Positions 47,168 to 60,804 of a stretch of DNA of 64,000 nt are shown here, piece after piece; positions within the stretch are counted from its first letter, which is position 1; the number at the start of each line of letters is the position of its first letter. This DNA is from Phoronis australis. Its lineage: Eukaryota > Phoronida > Phoronidae. The stretch spans positions 36,522 through 100,521 of the forward strand of contig NMRA01000894.1 of assembly GCA_002633005.1 (NCBI GenBank). Direction: 5' to 3'. The notes under the pieces are model-generated. The model saw only the letters and a program-made list of their open reading frames with translations. It was not told the origin of the DNA and did no database searches. Both the position numbers and the translations under genes were made by a program.

Positions 47168-50100
47168 ATGAAGTCTACAATGGCACGTTGGCTTCTCGTG
47201 GTCACAATTCTCCCGTTAGCGTCTAGCACCGTATTCCCAAATCCTTCAGAGGTGTTCTCTCACAACTCTGTCTTAGATGGAAATGACAATTACTACCTCT
47301 TCTGGAAGTATGATAATACGTCTATAACTTTCGAAGTACATGGCAGAACTAAGGGCTTCATTGGTTTTGGTATTTCGCCCAATGGAGGAATGGTCAACGC
47401 GGATGTCGTAGTTGGTTGGGTTCGCGACGGTAAAGCTTTCCTGCAGGTAAGCTAGCCGAGTGCATAGACAGGGTCTATTTTACAATGACATTAAACCCTG
47501 TTGTTATGTTTCACCCGAATCTGTTTTTGTCATTTTCTAGTGACAGTACCCTCGTTTATTTCTTTACTCTGGTGGTTATTCCACAGAGATGTCGATGAAA
47601 TCGCTTCGTTTTGTCACATTTGCCTATTTAGCAGAGTTCGTGAAAAGTTTGTTTCGAACCTCTGAGGCTGACTAAGGTGACAGAGCATTTTATTGTTTCA
47701 AAATATTCTATAAGTTTATTTAAAAGATCTAATGCTACGTGATATTTATTAGGCTTATTCAGAAGCAAGATTACGGAAGAATACGTGATTGTATAATGTA
47801 ATAGGATATTGTTTATCATCCTCCGTTCCTACAATACAATATGGTATACGTAGGACCGTACAGACAAGCGCGTGTATTTAGCTAACTACGTATAACACTA
47901 TAGCTATAACTCAGCACAATATGCGTACGGAATATTAAATTTTTACTTTAAATATATCTCTCATTTGCTTGGTCACGTAAAGGATTGGTATATTCATAGG
48001 TTCACATGGCGTTTGATATAAATGCTCAAAAACGCTATTGCAGTTTTTTAAAATACCGGTTTTATTTAAGTTACGAGATTTTTTTCAGAAAAATCGTAAA
48101 AATCCTATTTTTGATAGTACCTCATTCAAAAGTAGAACATGGAAAATCCGAATCGTGTTTTGAAGAATATTGCAAAAAGCAAAGTATATGAAAATGTCAC
48201 ATGAATCCCATCAACCATTTGCGTCTTGTTGCATCATATTTATCTTTTTTTAAGTCTTTAAACATTATGTGATTCAGTAAATAGATAAACCATATAACTA
48301 GTCACGATGCAAAGTTAATGATATCCAAAACCTCCGAACGCTGCGCTTTTCCTCAGTTGATAATGCGAAGAGACACGGAAGAGAAAAAAATTAGAGAATG
48401 GATGTATTTTTACCTCATGGCAATGCATTACCGATACAGGTACTTGACATCTGACAGGACATTGAATAGCTCAAGGTATCATGTTAAACGTACAGTACTA
48501 CTTGTGGCCGAAATGGCAAAGCTACAAGTTTAACATTTAAATGCAATCGTTTTCAAGTGCCAGATGTGATTGGCTCTAGCAATGAACTGTTGTAACCTGA
48601 TTTCCGATCGTTCCCTGTGCCACCAACGCGTGCAGCACTCTTCCAATAGAATCATTACTAGGTGAGGAACGCGTCCATGAGTCGTCACAAGGTGACGCTA
48701 CAGGCAGTCAATATTGTGTTCGTTGTAGCATGTCCATACTTATATTCCAGGATCGGCATACCAAGGGAAAGTTTGAACCAATCATTGACAGTAAGCAAGA
48801 CTGGATCCTTATCTCAGGTCACGAAGATGCTGCCTTCACGGTGCTAAAGTTCAAGCGTGACTTGGACACCTGCGATAAAGAGAATGATATTGCAATTACG
48901 GTAAATGCCGCAGCTGAACGGGGAACTCACTAGGTGGCGCTCGGTAAACAAGGTCAGGCCCGCAAAAATTCCTCCTCTGTAATTGCATGCAATACAATAG
49001 CCTAAGTTATACATTACACTTGGCTCTACGTGTACAACATTAATTAAGAACTTCCTAATTTGCATAAAATGATTGGATTACAAAATCAAAAAATGACTGT
49101 CAATGGGATGCATTGCTCATGTCAAAACAAATATGCATATATGTACAGAGGATGAGATTGGGGTCCAAAACAAGTCCAACGAAAGTGCATTTACAATTAC
49201 CGCTCTCCGACAGAGGTCAACCAGAGATTATTGAATTACACCTACTAGTAGATGTTCTTGCTAAATACCGTACTGTACGAGCATAGGCCCATGCGTAGCT
49301 GCTGCGCCCATGCCTGAAACATTCGAGTAAAGGGAGACAACCTCTAAAGTAATGTTTGAAAAAACAACTTATCGGTTCAAATTGGAGGTCGCCGACAAAA
49401 TTTCAGATGCCTATTTCATAAAAAAATGACAAAATGTTGGTACCCCATACCCATCAATAATTTCCAAAATATATTCAATGAAAGGAATACTTCTTTCCGT
49501 CCACGAATTTCCTTGTGTCTCTCAAAGCAAGCATAAGTTTCAACATTAGAAGCATCATCTGAGAAAACCTGCAGCTAGAGGTCGGCGGAGGGATACTAAA
49601 TTGCATGGATTTTGACAATGGGGTTTTATTAAAGGTATCGAACAATAAAGGAAGAAGTTATTTTAAAAATTCCTAAAAATGTTTTTGTATGAATATCAGC
49701 ACATCCGATATTCCCATGTATTTTGATGGGGGAAATGGCTAACAAGTGGACCATTTCAAAAGGCTGTTATTAAAAAGTGGCACCAAACTATTTCAAACGG
49801 GATACTATTCCCAACACCAAACTATGATGAAACAAAAATATTCCGTCATCAAAACCATGGGAGGTTTTAGACGTTTTCTGTGAAATGCCGCCTAATACGC
49901 AGTATTTTGAGTAATTCTACTAAGCTTTCCTGCATTTGAGATAAATTCACTAAAACGAGAAGAGCCGTTCGCGTCTGTGTTCGGCGGACATTAAAATCCA
50001 AAGCGAGGCTCACTCCGATAAACAATGCGGAAGATGACCTTGCGTGAGTAAATGGCCCGGCGGTCTGTCGAGTCCAACCTGGATATTAAATCTTAAAAAT

Positions 50101-53100
50101 GTGTCGATAATTAACCAAAAGACACAGAAAAATACATTAGAGAACATGTCAATGCCCCCAAAGAGTTGTCTGACGAAAGGGTATAAGTTTTTTTCGGAGG
50201 TTCGAAGCATGGAAAGTAATTATAACCAAAACTGCGGCGATCGTAGCGTTACGGATTAGCTATTATGCTGGATGAAGGGTTACGTTTCTTCTTGTAAATT
50301 GTTGATGAAAATGCTTCCTACACGAACCAGGTCATCTTCTTCTATTGTTGGCGAGCTGAAGATATATTCGACAGAGGTGTCTCACCTGGTTTAACTTGTT
50401 GATCAATAATATTTATATCAAGCATATGGCCTAGCCCGGCCGGTGATCCTGGTGAGTTAGGGACTACCGGAACTCAAAACAGTTGATTTGTCATTGATCT
50501 TGAAGAATAACTGAAGTTATTGCAAATGTTTTTGTTTAAATAAAAACAGGCTCGTAATTGAAAATAAAAATTATTTGACCATTTTTTAAATTAAAAAAAA
50601 AATAAAATCTGGAGCAAAGCCCCAGAAATCGCTTTCGCATTATATCCAGGTTCTCATTCACTCCCTTGCACACACTCACAAGTAATTATTTGACCATCAA
50701 TTCTGCTTTCTTGGTTTTAATAATTCTTACGTCTATTTCATCTGTTAGGGTTCAATTCAATCTGGAACAAGTTGAATTTTAAAATTAAAACACCGAATTC
50801 GTTCGTCCAAAGCATAACCTCGTTTAGAGATCAATTTCAGTTAACTGGACAGAGCAAGCATAGTTATTATGTTTCTTCAGTGGCCTCGTTCATCCGAGGG
50901 GAAAAGTGCCTGTGCCTTCTGAGAGGGAATTTTTTTGCCGACCTAACCCTCCCTCACTGAAAACGCAGATGTGCCACTGGCATCATTACTTCCACCACAA
51001 TCACCACCACCACCACCACCACCATCACCATCACCAGCATCACCTCCTCCNNNNNNNNNNNNNNNNNNNNNNNNNNNCACCTCCACCACCACCATCACCT
51101 CCACCACCACCATCACCTCCACCATCACCACCACCTTCACCTCCGCCACCATTATATCCATCCCACCACCATCATCATCATCAAGTTAACAATTCAACTA
51201 ATCAGGCAATTCAGTCTTTCTGTCACGCCGCAAATAATTTCCTTGAAGTCAATGGCACAACGAATAAACGTCTCTAGTTCGTTTTATAAAATTATCCTTG
51301 CAAAGATTTAATTGAACGGGGTTTACTCCCACAGTAACGGAAGTTAGTCACTCATACTTCTACCACAACAACTGAGTTTTTTTCAACTGCGGTGACTGGA
51401 AATGGCACGCTGGTAACACGGATGTACTACGATTTCACAATGTGGGTTTACTCGTTGTCATTTATTGTAAGCAAACTTCGTTTCAGGATGGCACGACCAG
51501 GGTGATCTTCGCTTGGAGTTCCTTCGAGCCTACCTCTGGTTCCAACATCATTTACCATGGCTCCAACAGGGGCACAAAGTCCGTCCTACTTCTCCAACCC
51601 ACCATAGATGTGCCGAAATTGCCAGTAAAGGACATATACACGTATGACCTTCTCATGCCGAGGGTGAGATTTTTCAGCTGCGTATTCATCATTACAATAC
51701 AAGAAATTATTTTCTTCGTTCAGAACGCAAGGAGACGAACGTTCTGTAAATTCCAGTCCTTTGTAAAGCCAATAAAATGTCAGTGAAACTCAAAGCCATT
51801 CAAGTGTAGTGGCCATTTTGTGGATGCGTACAGTACAAGAAATTAAAAAGATTGATTTTAAAATATTAGCTCAAAATTTGAAGGTGCTTGCTACCATGAA
51901 GCTTTAAACCAAAATGAAGAGGAAAGAACGTCTTTCAAGATCAAATAATGGTATTAACAATTCGAGGAAGTCTACGGCTGTCAACGAATTTTTTTTCAAC
52001 ATCGGTTGCATAAAGTACGTATAAGCTTTGTAATGCTTTCTCAACTTTCTTAGATAACGGATTATCTCTTTATCGCCATCTCCAATGTGCCATTGTGCAC
52101 ACGCTGTTATAGATCTGCAGAAATAACAGTCGCAAACTATTTTAAAGGTACCCCTATAAAACAATACCGAAACGAAAAAGCAGCTTTGAAGTTCACATTG
52201 AGTTGTTTCTACTTCAGATGAAGGTACCTTCAGAACGAACCACGTACTGGTGCACGGCCTTCAACTTCCCCAAGTTTGACCGGAAGTACCATGTTGTGAA
52301 GGTAAGGTGGAGTAACGTCGTCCAACTACTGGCGAAAGCCAATAAAGTTGATGAAAATATGATTTGACTGTTTCCAGTTCAGACTGTTTCTCCTCTGCTC
52401 CTTTTGAAAAGTCGTCTTTCTCATGCAGTTGCTCGTGCACGCTACTTTAGACGAATGGTAGGACACCGATACAGATGCAAGTGTGAAGACGTGTATTTCA
52501 AAGTCTTGTTCATCTTTGCAGTACGAGCCTGTTATCACCCCTGGCAACGAGGGAATCGTCCATCACATTCTAGTTTATGGATGCTACCACAAAATCGATC
52601 TGGGTCACCACGGCAGAAGCGCCGATTGCGGTGCTAACAACGCTATGCCACCGGAACTGATGAAGTGCACCACCGTTATTCTAGCTTGGGCAATAGGTGG
52701 CACTGTAAGTGCGGTGTTTGACTGTTAGGGCGGACAGACATATGTGGTGACAGACAGGCAAATTTATGTTGCGTGTGTTAATATTTTAATGAAAATTGAA
52801 AACAAAATGTTCGACTCCCGTATATAAGCGCTACAGCATTCAATAGGCCTTGTCTGAGATATGCTTCTGTTGACTTCCTAATTGAAAACTCTTTTATGCA
52901 TAGGTTGTTACCACAAAACAGGTTTCTAAATTGTCACGAAGGAAGATAGTACCGGGGTTTTCCGTAGATAAGCCCAGCCGATGAAACGCCCATGTGCGTT
53001 TATTCAGAAAATTATGCCGAATAAACGCCCATGGTGTTGGACCTTCTCGTGTCAAGTGTCTAGATAGTGGTGCTTTAATTCGGAAAATTTCATCTTAAAC

Positions 53101-56100
53101 GCCCACTTAGAGTCAACAAATTCAGTTTTGTAGAAGATTTATTATGCTGAACTATACTAACAGAACTTCCCCGAATTTGTTTTTTTTTCACAATACTATG
53201 TGGCCGAGTTTTCAAGCCGGCCGAAGTTCACAGATTTTCTGTTGAACGACTTTTGGTACTATCATCTTTGTAACAAGGAGATCTAGAAGTGATGCACACA
53301 TATTTTCTTGTCCCGCTGGGCAGATATTGCGATTGATAAGCTGCTATAGAAGTTTCACTTACAAAAATACATATAGCGCTTCATACTGGTATTTACGTCA
53401 CGAAAGTTATGACTTTCCGTTTACACGCCCCCTTTTCCGAGTAAACGCCCGGGCGTTTATTGATGTTCCTAAACTGTCTTGAAATTTTCATTTTCCGTAT
53501 TCACGCCCAGGGGCTTATCCACAGAAAACCCCGGTATATATAAAATCTTTGAGAAATATATATATTGGTTAAGTGTATTCCAATATCAACTTTGAGACGT
53601 ATATGCTGGTAAAGTGCGTCCGAATATCAACTTTTCGTGATTCATTACTTGCGTCTAACAATTCACTGAATTCAACTACTTTATAATGAACTCTCTTTTG
53701 TATGAGTTTTCTTCTGTTCAGCAATAGGAGGCAGATGAGTTCACGAATTTCGTAAATTCCGCAAAACGGCTATAAATCACTTTCTGTCCAAGAAGCGAAC
53801 TTATGATTTAGGCAACTTACTGCTATGAAACTGTTCTCACCATGTTCCATACTGAGAAGTACTTTCTGAGTTTGGAAAGCAAAACTGACAGTTTAGTAAG
53901 ACTGCATGCTTCGCAGTATGAAGTCAACTTGTAGAGACACTGTGATCTCAAACAATAAGGTGTGAATCAAAAGTTGTTTTAGCTAAAGTTGTCAGGTTCA
54001 GGGCCGATTAGATAATGATAAATCAGGATTACACTTTCCTTTGTTTTTATATTTTTACGAAATTACAAAAATGCCTCGTGGTTTGTATTGTAACCTGTAG
54101 ATGTCCGGTGTATACTATATTATTTTTTGCCTTTTGCATTTCATCTCTAGGCCTACAACTACCCTGCACACGTGGGGTGGCCAATGGGCGATGGTGGAGA
54201 CCCCACTTTCCTCAGGATGGAGGTGCATTATGACAACCCCATGGGTCGAACCGGTAATTGCATGTATTTTCTGCAGGAAAGTGTTAGTTAAAAACAACTT
54301 CACGGACTGGAACATTTTCCATTGGTTTGATACCCTGTTAGTGATACGTAATGAGTGTTTGTACTGAAAATTTATCAGCTAAAAATAGAAGAAAACGTGC
54401 GTATGTTTTTAACTGAATATTTTCTGTGATCATCAAGGATTTGAAAAGTATCTGCTTTAATGGGCAATCAATTGGTTTTAAACGACAGTTGGAAACTGAT
54501 GACCTGGGTAAAGAAGTTATGCAGTTATCGTAAATATTATTATTTTAGATGTCATGGATAACTCGGGCCTACGAGTTTACTACACGCCAAAACTGCGTCA
54601 GTACGACAGCGGTGTTCTAGAGGTGGGTGTGCTTGTGAGCCCACAACAAATGATCCCGCCACAGTTCGACAATATGATCAGCCGAGGTTACTGTTACAAA
54701 GACTGCACCCAGAAGGTACGAAAATAGATGTAAATTGAATAATCCAAAACCCGTCTAACGTGCCGTACAAATGTCCAACATTTACACCCGTTGGCCTGAT
54801 TTCTGTTACCACTTTACATATTTTATTGAAAGGTGTACGTGCACGTCTCTCTACTTATCGGTATACAAACGTTAGTGTGCATTATTCTCTGTAGAACCAA
54901 CTGATTGACCACGACATCTTCTGATCATCGGTTGAGGCAACTGATCGACCGCCACAACTTCTGAGGTCAGTCCCGATGGCGACAGCAGTCACAAATACAG
55001 ACATATTAAGTTGCCCACTTTATTTACAGCTGACTGCATGACTTTTACCAAACTTCATGGGGCCATAGAAATCCCAGTGTTTACAAGATAGCCAGTTTAT
55101 GTGTTAAAATCCGGGCTATAGGCTTTTGTTTCACGAAGATCAGTCACAAGGGTTCGGAGATGAATCTTCACCACGGAAGCGAAAACCTTACAACGCAAAA
55201 AACTATTACAATGACCTGCACACAACAGTTTTTACGTAGTTATTTGGGCGTGGTAAATGCTGGCCATGGAAAAGTTTGTGGAGATTGGCGAGGTTTCCTT
55301 CCTGAAGTAAGGGTTCCGACTTTTACATGTTGTGCGGCCCGTGATAAGAGTTGGTCACTGTACCTGAGTCAACTACCAGCAGAAAACTTTTGCTATGTCT
55401 GACGGATGAGTCTATTGTCACGATTTGATTTAAGATATGCCGATCAGATCGTCGCCCTGTGATTTGCTGAAACCACAAAAAGTGATCAATTATTTCTCGT
55501 TCCGCAGGCTATACCTAAGGAGGGCATTCATTTTTTCACTTCTCTACCTCACGCTCATCTCCTCGGCAAAGGCGTCAGCACCAGGCTAGTGCGTAATGGT
55601 GTGGAGGTAGCGACACTTGGAGAGGACATGTCGTACGATTTCGATTTTCAGGAATACCGCCACCTGCCCGAAGAAGTTACAGTTTACCCGGTAAGTAGCT
55701 GATTCAGTTATATAGCGAACGCGTACGTCTAATAATGTCGGATATTTGAATCCATCATGGTAAAAATATTTCAACTTAAAAGTAATTTGTCGCTGGCAAA
55801 ATGGCGTTCAAAGGACAGATTTTAGTTAGCTCTTCAGCATCTTCCCCAACAACCCGTATATAAGAAAATCACTCGAGAAATTTGACTTGTTAAAGGAACA
55901 GTCCCGTTTTTACGGTCAAAAACGCAAAAAAAATTGTTGTTGGGTGGCATAGGATTTTTTTCAAATCATCAGCGTGGATCGGAACAATAAATCTACCAAT
56001 CCGTAGTGGCTTTGGGATTTTTATTGCAAGTCGACATTTTCGTCGTTGTCTGCCAGACATTCATTGAAACTAAGGCTCATGACTGCAAGTTAAATACGCT

Positions 56101-58995
56101 GAAAGTACTCTGAAAATACTCTGCCTATCGAGTGGAGTGTAACTCCTGCCCTGCAGCACAGCGTTTGACAGCAACCGTGAAAGTTCCAGGGTCGAGTTCA
56201 CGCCGGGGCTAATCTCAGAAAAAAACATTTTCCTCAACCATGACGCCTCACGGAATTGGCGGCGAATGACGATTTGAAAAAAAAAACAATAAAAAGTGAT
56301 CACCGCGAACGTAAGTGAAGTTGGTGACAACCTGGGGGCAAGGAAGATGACGAAGGAGGGGTAAAATACCCCTACCGAGAAATGCCCGAACAAGCGGTCA
56401 TGTTCCTCCCAATGACTTGGCTTGAGCGTCAAAAAGGAAATCTTGATGGCATCTGAGGGACGCGAAATTGTTAATGTGTCTGAGAGATTTTAAAAATTGT
56501 GTCATCTGGGATAAAATTGAATTTGTTTGTGACCACAGTAACGCTAAACCTCCACCGGTCTGTACAGGGGTGTTTTATTGATATACACTCGGTTATCTGT
56601 AAACAGGTCGGAAGAGAGTTGAAAAAGTTCCTGATGGAGGGGCAAGTTTGGGTTAGAGGTTCGAGATAACGCAAGGCTGAATATTACAGTGCGTTTTCGT
56701 TGGTTTCAAAAGCTATAGATTCATCTGTGTAGATGAATTACTTTTCATGCCACTTTTATTTCTAGGGCGATGAATTTATCACCGAGTGTCACTATAAGTC
56801 GACCGGAAAAAGGACCATCACGCATGTGAGTAATCGCCTTGTTTGAGGAATGAGTCGCAGGAGCGTTTACCTAAAATGGGAAAATTCTAACGCCGTTTTA
56901 ACGCTGGTTCTACTTACGCGTTTATCTGTGACGTTTGGGGATACAATCTGTCTTGGCATGCTCACTCTGCAGTCCGAAATAATGCCTTTTTCGTGGCCTT
57001 TTTTTACCCTAGTGGTTCGCATGCAAGCGCTATTCCGTGCAGACGACGACGGGCCTAAACGAGCGGCAATACGTATTAGCACGTGGATCACACCAGAGTT
57101 CGTTATTTGATCTATGCTTTCTACCGATCATCAGAATCTTTGAAGAAACGTAACTGAAATAAACCACGATCTTGTGAAGAATGATTTAGACAGGACAACA
57201 AAAATCAGCGGAAGCAAAAAATAACAAACTCGGCTTGAGACCTTTGTCAAAGCAAAAAGTACAACAAAAGCAAAACAGTCTACGTTTTTGCCGATATTTA
57301 GATTTGCTTCGCATTCCTTAAAATTATAGTCCTAAATGGATCTTGTTTATGGCAAAAATGTATCTACTGACTATTCACAAGTTTGCCACACAGGTAGTTC
57401 ATACTGAGGTGCCCGGTGTTTAGCACATGAAATAAGTCTAATGAATGGGACGCTAATATAGGAATAATCATTACACTCTCTTCATGGCTCAAAGTAGATC
57501 TGAAAAGGAACATTTTGCCAGGAAGGAAAGCAGACGTCCCTAAGTTATCAAGAGCAGAAATGATGGCTTGGCAATTGTTTTTGATGCCTGATATTACAGT
57601 GGCGGATCTAGGATATCACAAGGGGGGCCCAACATTTTGTCCGGCTGTAAGCATTTGCGCAAACTGAACCACGATTGTAGATGCGCATAGCACCCAATGG
57701 GGGGAGGTCGGGAGGGGGGCAAATTTTTCTGTTTTTACCTCTAAAAATCAAGCATTTTCTTTGATTTCTGAAGTATTATCCAAGAAAAAAAGGCAAAAAA
57801 AAACAAAAAACAAAAAACGGAGAACGCGTCAAACAGGAAAAACTGCAAGTATCAAAGACTCGAACTCACGACCTGACGCAAAGGCGCGCTTGCGTTACCA
57901 CTACACCACCACGATTAACTAACAACTTCATGCTAAGAGACCTACTTGTTTATGGTCCACAGCGTTTGCGCGCGAAATCTACTTCTTTTTGTAATGCTTA
58001 TTACACGTTTTATATTTTGTGCCATCGATTCTTAACAAATTTGTCGTATTTAAAATAGTCTTCAAATGCCAAAAAGACCAAATCCGTTTTTCGTGTTGGC
58101 AATAATGACGGGATTGCTTTGGAAATCGCCTTAAGATAAGGTTTGACAAAGAGAGTATTGCGAGTTTCTGAGTGATTCACTAAGGCTTTGATTAAAATTC
58201 ACATCTTACCAGCAGCGTCTGTTTTTTCATCGTCACTCAGGTTCCATTTTCTTTAAAAAATGAAGTAAATTTTCTTCATTGCACAGTGGAGCAGACGACG
58301 GAAACGGAGTCGTAGTGCGCAGCGCCACTGCCGGTCGCCTGGGATATCGCGAGAGAGCCTATACTTAGCCATAGTTCCGTTACGAATGCGCCGTGTTCCG
58401 AATTTGACACTTGAAATTGGATTTGAGCCCCCCCCATCACTAAAACTGCATAAATTTAAATTTTTTTTCATCCGTATAATCTTAATTACCGGGGTTAATT
58501 AATAAACTCAACATTTCCCTACGCTCTTACTGTTTTATTTTTTTGCGGCAGCCAAGGGGGGGGGGAGGGCCCGGGCCCCCTGGCCCCCCCCCTTAATCCG
58601 CCTATGTATTACAAGATGCTTTTTTCGTCTCGGATTACATGTGGATAAAATTTGACCAGATATTAGTAAAACGATACAAGCCAGTGTTGGCTAGGTGACT
58701 TATTGTTACTTTCTAGGGTGGTCTGGGCACCACGGAGGAAATGTGCCTCAACTTCATGCTGTATTACCCAAGGATGGATTTCTCGAGATGCGACAGTCTT
58801 CCTAGCTATCAAGTGTTGAAAGGCGCAGGTGTTCCCTGGAAAACCAAGAACCCAGGGAATTCATTCAAGAATATCTACGAGTTTGTGTACGCCACTAACT
58901 GGGGAGAGAAGGACAACCGCAATTACTTTCAGAGTCTAGTGGATAATTCACTCAACTGGATGTCATGCGAGAAGAGGAACATGGACCAATACCTG
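47168..58995 (+). CDS. MOXD1: MOXD1/DBH-like copper type II monooxygenase (ten firm exons)
   Basis: Secretory-pathway enzyme of the dopamine beta-hydroxylase family. Exons: 47168-47446, 48751-48900, 51487-51663, 52218-52301, 52522-52704, 54151-54253, 54549-54715, 55508-55690, 56766-56825, 58717-58995. All have matching phases and total 555 codons. Exon 1 gives a signal peptide (hydrophobic after MARW) and the start of a DOMON domain (YYLFWKYDNTSITFEV, GFIGFGISP); DOMON continues through exon 3. The monooxygenase halves show copper-A ligands in GIVHHILVYGC and EVHYDNP, copper-B HAHLLG, and the methionine ligand in GTTEEMCLNFMLYYPR. Internal ATG at 47180 is an alternative start. Human MOXD1 is 613 residues; the remaining C-terminus is not firmly placed. 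Substrate is unknown for this family branch. Could be one of several paralogues. Confidence 0.93.
50991..51183. repeat. CAC/CCA trinucleotide repeat with short assembly gap
   Basis: Near-continuous CAC, CAT and CTC triplets in MOXD1-like intron 2, broken by 27 N at 51051-51077. All overlapping proline- or histidine-rich ORFs are by-products. Confidence 0.95.
52950..53536. mobile_element. 587-bp TIR element in MOXD1-like intron 5
   Basis: Inverted ends of about 27 bp begin TACCGGGGTTTTC and contain GATAAGCCC. The interior is rich in the phrase AAACGCCC (and CGTTTATT on the other strand) and non-coding. No clear target duplication. Confidence 0.75.
56766..56825 (+). CDS. MOXD1: MOXD1-like exon 9 (60-bp microexon-like)
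   Basis: Only 20 codons (GDEFITECHYKSTGKRTITH), bounded by TTTCTAG and GTGAGT. Listed separately because a gene finder may miss it. It carries the ITECHY block just before the copper-B methionine exon. Confidence 0.9.
57597..58606. mobile_element. 1010-bp TIR element in MOXD1-like intron 9
   Basis: Left end CAGTGGCGGATCTAGG, right end (complement) CATAGGCGGATTAAGG, each running into a G-rich stretch. TATTA lies just outside both ends (57592-57596, 58607-58611). No transposase. A tRNA-like segment lies inside. Superfamily not assigned. Confidence 0.75.
57850..57915 (-). other. tRNA-like sequence inside the TIR element
   Basis: Minus strand reads GTGGTGTAGTGGTAACGC (A-box, D-arm-like) and, about 20 bp on, GGTCGTGAGTTCGAGTC (B-box, T-arm). 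The anticodon region is AAGCGCGCCTTTGCGTC-like. Acceptor pairing is not evident, so this is more likely a tRNA-derived SINE head or pseudogene than a working tRNA. Confidence 0.55.
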
Positions 58996-59276
58996 GTAAG
59001 TTAGGTGAATGTTCCAAGGCACACGCAGTGCCATCTGTCGTAATTGTTGTCTCGGTTCATCTTCTTGAGGTGGAATTCCAACTCATTTAGCTTCCTCAAG
59101 GCGAGATGATAACACCAGGGAAAACAGAGTTTTAAATTGACTCAACGGGAATTATTCATCGGTGACAATTTGATTGGTTCAGTTCAGTTTGAAGTTTGTG
59201 ACCTTGACATCATTATCGCTGTTTCATATTTTAAACATAACAGTACTGTTGTAATTGTAGTCTTCATGACCACTGC

Positions 59277-59412
59277 CGTTCAGTAACGCTAGGACCTACG
59301 CTACGATCTAGCTGAAATCTAGCCAAAGTCACGTGATATCATTTCAAATACACAACAATATCTCAAGTAATCTCGCGAAGTCTTACTTTTTAGCGAGGTC
59401 CTAGCGTGAACG
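59277..59412. mobile_element. Small MITE, 136 bp, second copy
   Basis: Starts CGTTCAGTAACGCTAGGACC and ends with the complement of CGTTCACGCTAGGACCTCGC. Same family as 43695-43827. Right end has a small deletion. Confidence 0.75.
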
Positions 59413-60055
59413 GGAAGCAGGACTGTTTTTTCACTCCCTTCTCCGAAACCGTAGGCACTGTATTACATGTAGCTATGGCCACACTTAATTAAAAACGAAA
59501 TTTGAAGGAGCTGAAAAAAAAACTACTGCCGTGGAGTGACGACTTTCAAAATTCTTGGATGATTTGCGAGAGTTTGCGAGAGTTTGTTTGCATGTCATAC
59601 AATTAAGTAACATTTCGATTTGCGAGAGTTTGTTTGCCTGTCATTAAACAAACAACAGTTCCATTTCCACATACTCTAATAGAGTGTTTGTTTTTAGGAC
59701 ATTGGTAAACAGTGGAAACCAATCGAGGTTAAGAAACGTTTGACGAAAGCCAGCACGTGCCCTAAACAGTAGAGGTCTTCTTGTAGAAGTGGTGCCATAT
59801 TTTCTGTACCGTATTTTCAGGGGACAAATAATTCTTTTCGACAAATAAATTTGGTTCGAAGCTTGAATTGTTTTTGTTTTCTTAAACAATCAACATATAT
59901 AATTCACAGTCTGCGTTAACTAGCTTAACTTGTCAACGTATTCATGTTTACGGTTTAAAGATGCATTTTGCCAGGTTTAGTTGCTAAGACATAAAAACCA
60001 AATTAGTCATTTTAGCCTAACGAAGTCGGTCTGATACACATCCTTGCCACGACAG

Positions 60056-60139
60056 ATTTCTATTAATGTTACCATCGACAACATGGAAACCATCAGCGAC
60101 TCAAAAATATGCGTCAAACTTCAATGGGGCAACTTGTAG
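60056..60139 (+). CDS. Possible terminal exon of the MOXD1-like gene
   Basis: After the acceptor CACGACAG, phase 0 continues from exon 10 into ISINVTIDNMETISDSKICV and stops at TAG (60137-60139), giving 582 residues in total. An AATAAA at 60363-60368 would serve as polyadenylation signal. The encoded text does not clearly resemble the known MOXD1 C-terminus, so this may be coincidental; the true last exon may be elsewhere. Confidence 0.3.
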   Translation: MSINVTIDNMETISDSKICVKLQWGNL

Positions 60140-60458
60140 AGCGTGGTCCTCAGCGACTAACTCGGTCAGAAATTACCGTCCACTGTTAATGGGGAACAGT
60201 TACCGTCCACTGTGCGTAGGGAACAATTTAGATCATTTGATGACGGTAAGTGTTCTGAGTTGACTTCTGCGGAAGGCGGCTTGACGCTTTATGTTGATCT
60301 CTGTGAAGGCGGTTTGACGCTTTAAGATTTTTAATAGTCGAAATGTTAAATTTGCTTTGCGAAATAAAACTCTTGTTTATAAACAGGGTGCTGCACCAAT
60401 GCAACCGTGAGCTGCAGTCAGCCGGTATCTATCATGGGCCGTTGGGGGGGAAGTGTCG

Positions 60459-60585
60459 CCGGAAAAATACGAGCGTAATTATGTACATTACGCCGTTATT
60501 TACGCCGTTATTTACGCCGTTAATTACGCCGTAAAATTACGAGCGTAATTCAATTCTTTACGGCGTAAAATTACGCTCGTAATTT
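60459..60585. repeat. Cluster of ACG-containing palindromes
   Basis: ATTACGAGCGTAAT and TTTACGGCGTAAA type palindromes alternate with four TTACGCCGTTA-type units. The two halves around 60546 are largely inverted copies, so the stretch can fold into a hairpin. Confidence 0.75.
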
Positions 60586-60714
60586 AGTGTTTACTCTTAG
60601 CCAATGCCGTTCGGTTTTACAACTCACTGTCGCGCGCGTTCGTGTAAATACTTCTTCACTGACCGGTTACGTGTCTGGGAGCGGTGAATCATTGCGGATC
60701 AAATCGCTGCTGAA

Positions 60715-60804
60715 ATGTCGGCGATTGTGCAAGAACGAGCTGCCCAGCAACAGTCCAGTGAGACAGCGTCCTCCAGTGCAGCACCTGCCACTTTCAGGCA
60801 CTCG
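60715..60804 (+). CDS. Candidate first exon of an unidentified gene
   Basis: An ATG opens MSAIVQERAAQQQSSETASS and ends at a strong donor (CACTC|GTAAGT). The ~120 bp upstream is relatively CpG-rich, as expected for a promoter or 5' UTR. The Ser/Ala/Gln-rich text has no domain. Its phase 2 end does not fit the exon at 62243 directly, so an intervening exon would be needed if they belong together. Confidence 0.4.

Noticed and set aside
50906-51277. Proline/histidine-rich ORFs
   Set aside because: CAC microsatellite with an internal gap, inside an intron of the MOXD1-like gene.
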